Of a stretch of 64,000 bases of DNA, positions 58,601 to 64,000 are shown one piece after another (positions within the stretch are counted from its first letter, which is position 1; each line of letters starts with the position of its first letter). Location: contig JBAJFE010000054.1 in the NCBI GenBank assembly GCA_037903355.1, forward strand, positions 1 to 64,000, read 5' to 3'. The notes beneath the pieces are model-generated. The model worked only from the letters and a program-made list of their open reading frames with translations. It did not search any database and was not told the DNA's origin. The position numbers and the translations under genes were made by a program. The DNA is from Trichuris trichiura (taxonomy: Eukaryota; Nematoda; Enoplea; Trichinellida; Trichuridae).

Positions 58601-61600
58601 CAAATAAGTTTTCTGCCATTTCTGTTGGACAGAAATGTCTGCTTTACTAAATTGCAAACTGTGTGCCCTTGCTTGCTCAGTCGCTACGCTTTTCCAAAAT
58701 GAAACGCTCTTCGCTTCACTATCATAAAAACTGCCAAGACAAATTTAGGCTTTCCTAAGCTGCCTTTTGCCTTACAACTGCAACGCCATGATGTACGTGC
58801 AAACGTTTAGGTTTTTTCTCTTGTGCTACTTTTACTTTAGCCTAACTCAATAACTCCATTTTTTTCTCAGCATAATAACATCTAAATTAACTTTTATAAC
58901 ACGAGCTCTATTTCGATTTCTAAACCATTACTTTAATAGCCTACACTTAATACGAAATATTGAAAACAGTGAATGTGGCTTTCATTCTTGTTAGGCGAGA
59001 GCGAACAGATGCATATTAGGAACTCTTTTTTGTCCTGATATGCTCTGTTGTTGGTCAGGTCGCCAGAAGCTTAAATATGTCCATCCCGTCTCTACCATCA
59101 ATACTTTTACAAACATAGAAGTTTTCCCTAATGAACATTATGGCGCACTGCGGTCCAGCTGCTACCTATGAAAAAGTCATTCTTGAAAACAGCAAGACTT
59201 GTTTACTTAAACATTGGTTTGGATAGGGAGAGAGATCTCGACAGTATCGCTTGTCTTGAAAATTCTACATTTTATACCAGTGAACATAATTATTTTTCTC
59301 ATTTCAGCCAGAACACGGAAGCAATACAACAACTCCAACCAAAGTAATTTCCATTTTTCATTTTGATGGATCCTTCCTATGTGCTCTTGCTCAGTCTAAA
59401 TAACAACATTTCACTGACACGTTAAGTCGCAAGTGCTGCTATGGAAAATTTATGCTTCACGTAGGAAGATATTCGTGAGGCAGATGGAAACTTAACATTT
59501 CTTTTGAAAATTTAGCAGGCAAAAATCTGTATTCCAATCTAGTGAAAACGATAAGTTTCCCTACTTCTCTGAAAGAACCAAGCTGCTTCTTCCCAAAACT
59601 GCTTTAGACGCATTCTTTCATTTCAACATCCTCTCGTAGTTCGCAGTCTGAATGATAAGACTAACCTGCTTCAGCGATTGCAAAGAGTAACTTTAATTTC
59701 AAAGTGAAAAACATTTCCTGATGAACTTTGCATTTCCGTCGCCTTCCTGATTTATAAACGGCAAGAAACACTTTCTGAGCACTACTTTCTTCGCGCCCCT
59801 AATTAGTATACTTTGTGTAGAAAAAGATTCACCTCAATAGGTTTGCCAGTAAGTCGAAGCCATAGTCAGTAGGCTACGTTATAGCCGTTGACTTTAACAT
59901 AGTCTACAGGTTGTTCTCTCAAAAATTCATCGCCGCCGTAGATCACGTAATCATGACTGCGTATTTCAGAAACCTACCACGCCGGTTGGACCTAGCAAGG
60001 TACTGTTTCTGCTTTAGAAAGACATTGCTCACGTTATTTTTAATTTAAATACTAGATTGATTCTTCTTATTTCTTTTCTTCTCACGCTTTAGAAAGTCAT
60101 TGCTCACGTGATTTTTAATTTAAATATTAGATTGATTCTTCTTTTTTCTTTTCTTCTCTCCTTTCTAACGGGTGCGTTATTCAGAATAAAAATTTTTGCG
60201 GCTTTGCTACCAGTTCGTTAGTTAAAAAACGTTTATTTCAAACGAATAACCCGCGGAGCTTTCGGGCCACACCGGGGCCCGTCATCAGCGCTAAGTGCGC
60301 CCCGTTGTGGCCTGAAAGCTCCGCGGGATATACGTTTGGAATAAACGTTTTTTAACTAACGAACGGGTAGCAAAGCCGCAAAAATTTTTACTTTAAATAT
60401 TAGATCTCGCTTTCCAGCTTAAGTACATTTATTAATATGTGGCAATGCAATCAGGGTTCTTCAAGGTGGATATTGCTTATTGATTAAATTAAAGATGTAT
60501 CACGGTTAGTTGGGACCAGCATGGGCAGTCATCCTTTTAAAATTTTCATATCTTTAACGCAAGCAACATTTCTCTCGTAGAAGAAAATCGGAACTAATAG
60601 CAAATAAAACGATGGCCACGCAGTATCACTCAAGCGTCCACATTTTCAGCCAGTAAATGTTCTCTTTATAGGGACACACCAATGCCACTGGACCTAGCAA
60701 GGTACTCCACGTTCTTGCTTGCAAACCTAAACAAACGTCTCACTTAACCTGAATATGTCTCTCAGTCTTGAAAAAATAGTAGTTTATCCAGTATAAGCTA
60801 ATGCGCGTAAGACGTTTCTCCACATCTCGTGACCCACAAAGGAAACCTACATACAACTGTTGTTTAGAAATGTTCTCGAGAACGATCTCCACATAAACTG
60901 ACCATTCCCCATTGTTTTTTCCCTGGCTGGCTCTACTTTACTGAACTCTTCTTTTTTAGGCCAAGCTGCAGAAATACGGAGTAAGTCAGAAGGGATATAC
61001 TCCATAAACCTTCTCGTCGACTCCACATAATACGTTTTCTGATATTACAACTGTCAGATGAAAAAACATGCACCACAGCAGGGAACCTCTGATCAAATAG
61101 ACTGCAGGCCAATTGTGATACGCAAGAGGAAAAAGATACAATTCTTTCCATCCAGCTCTCTCCTTCTGTTGCAACATTTAGTCAGTGTTTTCATTCCATA
61201 GGCGGAACATTCACTGATACCTTAGCCAGGCAAAACTCTCTGCTCATTTTAAGGGAACATCTGATTGACTTAACCTGTGGAGATAAGTATCACTTCTGAT
61301 ACTTGCAGACTGCTTATTTGAATATGTGACCAGTCGATTTGCCAATTGTAGGTTCCTCACTAGCTGCTTTTTTCGTAATTACTCCTTTTAAAATGCTTCA
61401 CATGAAATCTCGTCCCCTCAATAATTTTTAATTTACTAATTTGCTTTTTATTTTTCAGGCTCTTGGCAATGATACAGACGTAAGAACTTATTTTACACTG
61501 CATGACATGAGCGCAATCGCTAAACGGGGCGCACATACACAGCATGTACCTTCTGTTTCCCATTCTGCATTACCCAATGGGACCGCACCTTAACAAGCAA

Positions 61601-63482
61601 ACATGCTGAGTCTTCGCATTCAGACAACTGAATACAATTTGAAATCTGATCATGAGTAATTGTTAGATTGTTTTTCCATATTGAAGGGCCCCTCAACAAA
61701 GGAAAGAAATGCCAAGGCTGAAGTGCAAGAAGAGCTGATGGAGCGAGTTAGAGGCTACAGGCGGAAATGCTACCCTATGCCAGTTGACGGATGCAGATGT
61801 GATGAAATACTAGGATCAAAGAGATATGCTACAGATGAAGAGTGTAGAAGAAAGGTAAGAATCGTTTAGTCACTGCTATTGCATGTACGTTTTCCGTCAG
61901 AAATACGCGCATGAGCATTACTCGGATGTAAGTAGTTTTCACTTCGTGAAGCACTATCCATTCATTCCGTGCGCCGCTGCAACTGTCTGCTTATTCAAAC
62001 CCTATGACAGACCCTTTAGTGAAACTAATGAACCTGCTTTCGCATGAGCAATGGCAAAGTTCGTTTACTGTACCTTTCGAATGGAAGGATTGCATGCAGT
62101 TTCTTTATACAGTCCTGCACCCAAAGGAAACACATCGCTTTCCATAAGATCCACTAAGGAAATCTGTAGCTATGGAAATGATTTGAGACTGGAAACACTA
62201 AGTAATCCAAGGACACAAATGGTCGGATGGCAACGTTCATGGAAATGATAAGATCAGTTTGTAAAAGGCCTCCAGTTGCCATTCGTGTGTTTAGATAACA
62301 ACGATGGGAATGGAATAGTTCGATGCTGCTGATGTTAAGTAGAGACTAGTTCCTTACGTTAACTATGGGACGAAGCGGACAATTGCTGAGTAAGCTACGC
62401 AGTACCATGACTAGCAAGAAAACTCCAACGTAAACACATTTGACTCTTTACTTCTTTGCGCAAACGCTCGATGAATGGTTCCTTTTGACAAACGCCACTG
62501 ACCCATCCAGACACTAAGCAGTATGCGCCAAAATTTGCAACAATCGTAAGGTTGTGCATAATATCTGCTGGAATTTTAAAACACCTTGAATTCTCACCTC
62601 CATAGTTGACCGTCTTTGATCATTGAAGCTTTTGATTCGTCCATTCAGAGTCCCGCTTGATTGACTATATTGGCATTACTCTAAGCTTCAGCTTATTTAT
62701 CGTGGCCAAAATGCATTTCAGTCGCCTTGATCCTGAGATGAACAGCTTCACTCTGCATTTTCTTAAAGCTGGCGTCGTATACAACTATTTTTGCTATGAA
62801 AAAGTGGGTTGATCCTGTTATTGAATCATTACCATATTACCTTCCACTTTCTGTTCAGTTTCCCTCTCGCTTAACACGCGTTAGTGAGTGATAATTACAC
62901 TGCCTATAGCTAAGTATAACTTCATGTGCTTACGATGCTCCAACCCCATTTTGACCGTGCCAAACACAATAGCGTTCCAGAGTAGAAGAACGTGTTTTGC
63001 ACAAACAGATTATTACTTCGTTTAAGCAGGATAGCACGTTTCTCGCCCATTAGATTGCTGGAAAAAGCAGCTCCCTGTAATGAATGCAATGCTTCTTTGC
63101 TATTTCACAAGTCCGCATTGGCATCAGTTTAGTCTGTTTTGCCCGTGATGACTTTTTATTGGGATGAAGGGTTACCGAAAGAGCGAAATTACTTCAGAGA
63201 ATTTGCGACTGTTAAATTTGATCAGCAAACATTGAGACTGAAAGGACATGATAATGTCTCTGATCAGCATAGCAGACCCCCTATACCCTCATATGCTTTA
63301 TCCAGCATGCAGAAAGATTTGAATCTTTGCTGTCATTTCCAGCTGGCCCTTCCCGTACAGTAATGTCGATTTCTTCTGTCAATCAAGTGGTCAACTTTAA
63401 CTAACATTAACGTTTCATACCAACGCAGAGGAAATGCTGGAGAGCAACTAAGGCTTTGAGAGCTGAAAAGCTCAAGCTGTGA
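46602..63482 (+). CDS. Micro-exon gene: secreted protein with three four-Cys modules
   Basis: Proposed join of 18 exons: 46602-46688; 51719-51748, 51984-52004, 52522-52545, 52741-52908; 55712-55747, 56083-56121, 56732-56761, 57169-57189, 57657-57671, 57874-58041; 59308-59343, 59970-59999, 60672-60701, 60960-60980, 61459-61479, 61687-61854; 63429-63482. Total 999 nt, 332 residues and a stop. Every internal exon is a multiple of three and starts in phase 0. All introns have GT...AG, mostly GTAAG or GTAC donors and T-rich TTTCAG acceptors. The product has a signal peptide, then three repeats of [Pro/Thr/Ser-rich linker ending PSK or similar; x4-K-Y-(G/D); short acidic peptide; 56-residue four-Cys module]. 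Such symmetric short exons behind a leader are the hallmark of schistosome micro-exon genes. The three cassettes support each other, so the internal exons are firm. The first and last exons are less certain. Function unknown; a secreted host-interface protein is a guess. Confidence 0.75.
47237..47495. repeat. Diverged foldback in the first intron
   Basis: The left arm with CGGAGCTTTCCGGGCG and CCCCGTCATCAGC mirrors the right arm with GCTGAAGATGGGTCGAGGCC and GAAATCGGAAAGCTCCGCG. The arms pair imperfectly around a 150-base centre. Same family motifs as at 60188 and 42985. Confidence 0.5.
48869..49054 (-). CDS. Possible small secreted acidic/basic protein, unknown
   Basis: A 61-codon minus-strand frame starting MCVLPWFLFLLSVWQCQQED, a good signal peptide, then a highly charged region (SRRAQSEDGQREDRSEKSRA). 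The region is G/C-rich compared with its surroundings. It lies inside the proposed first intron of the micro-exon gene on the opposite strand. No splice or polyadenylation support; it may be repeat-derived. Confidence 0.25.
   Translation of the reverse strand: MCVLPWFLFLLSVWQCQQEDESRRAQSEDGQREDRSEKSRARVAQPWSHLNGCSDQRSGRE
49388..49898. mobile_element. Short element with 40 bp terminal inverted repeats
   Basis: TTTTGCGGTTTAGTCCGTTT, then TTTCTTTTACGTCTTTTA (49388-49427), is mirrored with six or so differences at 49861-49898 (TAAAAGATGTAAAAGGAAAA, then CGGCTTAAACCGCAAAA). About 510 bp with no coding capacity; a miniature inverted-repeat element of unassigned superfamily. Target duplication not clear. 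Confidence 0.65.
49956..50441. mobile_element. hAT miniature element with perfect 8 bp target duplication
   Basis: Ends CAGCCATTCCCAAC and GTTGAGAATGGCTG are inverted repeats, bounded by an exact duplication ATCTAATC at 49948-49955 and 50442-50449. The 486 bp interior has the G/C-rich right subterminal run (CCCCCCTGGGGGCCCCAGG) and an AGCCAATCAG string also present in the larger hAT element. Non-autonomous and apparently recent. Confidence 0.88.
50202..50283. repeat. Nested inverted repeat inside the hAT miniature element
   Basis: Arms 50202-50231 (GTGAGAATTTCTGCCAATCC, then TCTATAGAGG) and 50254-50283 (its near-exact complement) are separated by 22 bases. Each arm contains its own palindrome CCTCTATAGAGG. 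Confidence 0.85.
51107..51540 (+). repeat. Diverged tandem duplication with decayed micro-exons
   Basis: Segments near 51107-51250 and 51413-51540 align loosely (GATTTATTCTCCTCA / GATTTACTCCCCTCAG, AACATTTTAAACATGG-type and ACATACAGCACTTT / GCATATAAAGCTTT). At 51347-51373 lies a 27 nt in-frame copy of a linker micro-exon ending GGCAAG/GTACCC, whose acceptor reads TTTCAC instead of TTTCAG, so it should not splice. A weaker remnant ending CCTAGCAAG/GTATTT lies at about 51108-51122. Confidence 0.5.
51719..51748 (+). CDS. Cassette 1 micro-exon a, KIDKPTSPGK
   Basis: 30 nt between CCATTTTAG and GTACTTTT. Aligns with DPTKPTGPSK and KPTTPVGPSK of the other cassettes. Confidence 0.8.
51984..52004 (+). 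CDS. Cassette 1 micro-exon b, GSHQKYD
   Basis: 21 nt between TATGTTTTAG and GTAAGTTG. Counterpart of DALKKYG and AKLQKYG. Confidence 0.8.
52522..52545 (+). CDS. Cassette 1 micro-exon c, TLHKNGEN
   Basis: 24 nt between CTACTTTTCAG and GTAAGAACTTA. The same donor string follows the counterpart exon of cassette 3. Confidence 0.75.
52741..52908 (+). CDS. Cassette 1 cysteine exon (diverged copy)
   Basis: 168 nt, 56 codons, acceptor CACGTTGTAG and donor AAAG/GTAATT. Begins GPTQKERDALLKMQEELLAR, with a charged helical-looking half. It then has CYPMPKDGCSCIERRRVHRY and ends TDEECRGK. Cysteine spacing is C-x7-C-x-C-x14-C, as in the other two copies, but many other residues differ. TDEEC recalls the end of Kunitz domains, but the rest does not fit that fold; domain unknown. 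Confidence 0.85.
53437..53906 (+). pseudogene. Interrupted open frame, possible secreted-protein pseudogene
   Basis: After a plausible acceptor (CTCCCCACTCCAG at 53436) one frame stays open for 156 codons apart from a single TGA at 53589-53591. It starts with a leader-like stretch (FFVGVLLLSFGQAMA), then ENGHFEVVYSPVPENSWKRF. After the stop it continues KCLVNSYQQEAEDSRNS and a lysine-rich part to TAA near 53906. The same frame is also open upstream to ATG at 53325. It lies between cassettes 1 and 2. No family recognised. A chance frame is possible, but the length with one stop is unusual for this base composition. Confidence 0.3.
54927..55032. repeat. Foldback in the intron between cassettes 1 and 2
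   Basis: TCGAAGCTTTCAGTGCTTTT, then CATGCTCCGTTGTCAACGAT AACAATA, pairs with TATTGTTATTGTTGATAACG, then GAGCA and CTGAAAGTTTCGGA, around a 10-base loop. The outer GAAAGTTTCGGA / AAGCTTTCAG matches the family arm motif. Confidence 0.75.
55712..55747 (+). CDS. Cassette 2 micro-exon a, LPESAHESPSIE
   Basis: 36 nt between TTCTATTTCAG and GTATTTTT; phase 0. Confidence 0.65.
56083..56121 (+). CDS. Cassette 2 micro-exon b, LPTNWTRPTGPTK
   Basis: 39 nt between CTGCATTCCAG and GTACTTCT. Shares the RPTGPTK ending; contains an NWT sequon. Confidence 0.75.
56732..56761 (+). CDS. Cassette 2 micro-exon c, DPTKPTGPSK
   Basis: 30 nt between TTTATTTTCAG and GTATGTCC. Confidence 0.8.
57169..57189 (+). CDS. 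Cassette 2 micro-exon d, DALKKYG
   Basis: 21 nt between GTTTATTTTAG and GTAAGTCAC; same donor as its cassette 3 counterpart. Confidence 0.8.
57657..57671 (+). CDS. Cassette 2 micro-exon e, ALRDD (15 nt)
   Basis: 15 nt between TATTTTTTCAG and GTAAGAACTC. The shortest exon here, recognised because sequence and flanks match ALGNDTD in cassette 3. Confidence 0.72.
57874..58041 (+). CDS. Cassette 2 cysteine exon
   Basis: 168 nt, acceptor TACATTGCAG and donor AAAG/GTAATT. Begins GPTTKERNAKAEVQEELMER, then CYPMPVDGCRCDEILGSKRY, and ends TDEECRRK. Differs from the cassette 3 copy at only two of 56 residues. Confidence 0.9.
59308..59343 (+). CDS. Cassette 3 micro-exon a, PEHGSNTTTPTK
   Basis: 36 nt between TTCTCATTTCAG and GTAATTTC; NTT sequon present. 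Confidence 0.72.
59970..59999 (+). CDS. Cassette 3 micro-exon b, KPTTPVGPSK
   Basis: 30 nt between CGTATTTCAG and GTACTGTT. Confidence 0.8.
60011..60160 (+). repeat. 75 bp tandem duplication within an intron
   Basis: GCTTTAGAAAGACATTGCTC at 60011 and GCTTTAGAAAGTCATTGCTC at 60086 start two nearly identical 75-base copies. They lie between cassette 3 micro-exons b and c and duplicate no exon. Confidence 0.9.
60188..60389. repeat. Foldback element in a cassette 3 intron
   Basis: The left arm AAAAATTTTTGCGGCTTTGC to CCGCGGAGCTTTCGGGCCAC mirrors the right arm GTGGCCTGAAAGCTCCGCGG to GCAAAGCCGCAAAAATTTTT. The centre is CCCGTCATCAGCGCTAAGTG. Very well-matched arms of about 90 bases. Inserted close to the 75 bp tandem repeat. 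Confidence 0.9.
60672..60701 (+). CDS. Cassette 3 micro-exon c, GHTNATGPSK
   Basis: 30 nt between CTCTTTATAG and GTACTCCA; NAT sequon present. Confidence 0.78.
60960..60980 (+). CDS. Cassette 3 micro-exon d, AKLQKYG
   Basis: 21 nt between TCTTTTTTAG and GTAAGTCAG. Confidence 0.8.
61459..61479 (+). CDS. Cassette 3 micro-exon e, ALGNDTD
   Basis: 21 nt between TTATTTTTCAG and GTAAGAACTTA; NDT sequon present. Confidence 0.78.
61687..61854 (+). CDS. Cassette 3 cysteine exon
   Basis: 168 nt, acceptor CATATTGAAG (less usual than TTTCAG) and donor AAAG/GTAAGA. Begins GPSTKERNAKAEVQEELMER; otherwise as the cassette 2 copy apart from RRK for RRR before the first Cys. If the donor is skipped, the frame stops five codons later at 61867-61869, a possible alternative end. 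Confidence 0.88.
63429..63482 (+). CDS. Candidate terminal exon of the micro-exon gene
   Basis: After CATACCAACGCAG a phase-0 frame of 17 codons, RKCWRATKALRAEKLKL, ends at TGA 63480-63482. It continues the basic end of the cysteine module in frame and adds one cysteine. No AATAAA lies nearby, so the true last exon may lie beyond the window. Confidence 0.4.
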   Translation, partial: RKCWRATKALRAEKLKL

Positions 63483-64000
63483 CGATGTCTGCGATTTCCT
63501 GCTTCGGTCGTTTTCCTTTTATCTTCGTCTGCGTCTGATGCGCTAATAATTCAAGTTCAGTGTCATCGCAAAGCGCCACCAGTTCGTACTCTAAGACAGC
63601 CTGATCTAATATGTCTTTTTTTAAAATCGAACGAAAGTGATTCCACCGAGACTCTTTAGTAGAATTTATGAAATTGTTGCAACAATAACCGATTAACCTG
63701 CTGCTCTATCGAAAGGCTTGATTGCATAAGAGGTTTCTTCAGCGCCTTCCTAGACTCGTAGTTCACCGGTGCCTAAAATCTTACTTGGCAGATGTTCCAC
63801 CGAGGAGGACGGTATTCATTTCAGTGAACTCCAAACTAGAAATCTGGATTGCTTAACTTTCTCTATTTTCTTAGCGAAGTTTTAGAAGCGTTCAACTGTT
63901 AATGTCTTTGTTTTCATGATTACCTATTCATTGAAGAACTATATGACGAAAGTAATCCATTTCATTAAAACGGTGAAATCTTATAACATGAAAAATCCCC

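Overview
This 64 kb window is eukaryotic and looks nematode. It has a spliced patched-related (PTR) sterol-sensing-domain protein, an intronless serpentine receptor with NRY in place of DRY, short T-rich 3' splice sites ending TTTCAG, and introns of about 0.3 to 1.5 kb or longer. A clade I parasite such as Trichuris fits, but nothing here proves the species. All calls come from reading the sequence; no database search was run.

Layout. 1-19 kb is mostly gene-poor: a decayed Tigger/pogo transposase, a 689 bp Tigger-like element with TA target sites, a probable solo LTR, a 950 bp hAT deletion derivative, a long ATT microsatellite and a perfect 78 bp foldback. One plausible terminal exon lies near 11.4 kb. 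At 19.4-20.5 kb there is a minus-strand chemoreceptor-like GPCR. 24.8-29.4 kb is a repeat cluster: a composite terminal-inverted-repeat element with internal tandem repeats, then a 2.73 kb ZBED-type hAT transposon (dead transposase) inserted into an older Penelope-like fragment. At 30.5-36.5 kb four minus-strand exons join in perfect phase into a 929-residue PTR protein. 36.5-46.6 kb is gene-poor, with a tRNA-Asn pseudogene and foldback elements.

The most unusual part is 46.6-63.5 kb on the plus strand. A signal-peptide first exon with an ideal phase-0 donor is followed by three tandem cassettes. Each cassette is a run of phase-0 micro-exons of 15-39 nt ending in a 168 nt exon that encodes a 56-residue, four-cysteine module. 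A candidate terminal exon closes the frame: 18 exons, 999 nt, about 332 residues. The layout resembles the micro-exon genes (MEGs) known from schistosomes, but here it is in apparent nematode DNA. Cassettes 2 and 3 are nearly identical at the cysteine exon, cassette 1 is diverged, and decayed micro-exon copies lie just upstream of it. The protein is predicted to be secreted and could be varied by exon skipping, because every internal exon can be dropped without a frameshift.

The window is also rich in non-autonomous elements. A recurrent foldback family shares a GAAAGCTC-type arm motif and a CGTCATCAGC / GCTGATGACG centre, and occurs at least five times.
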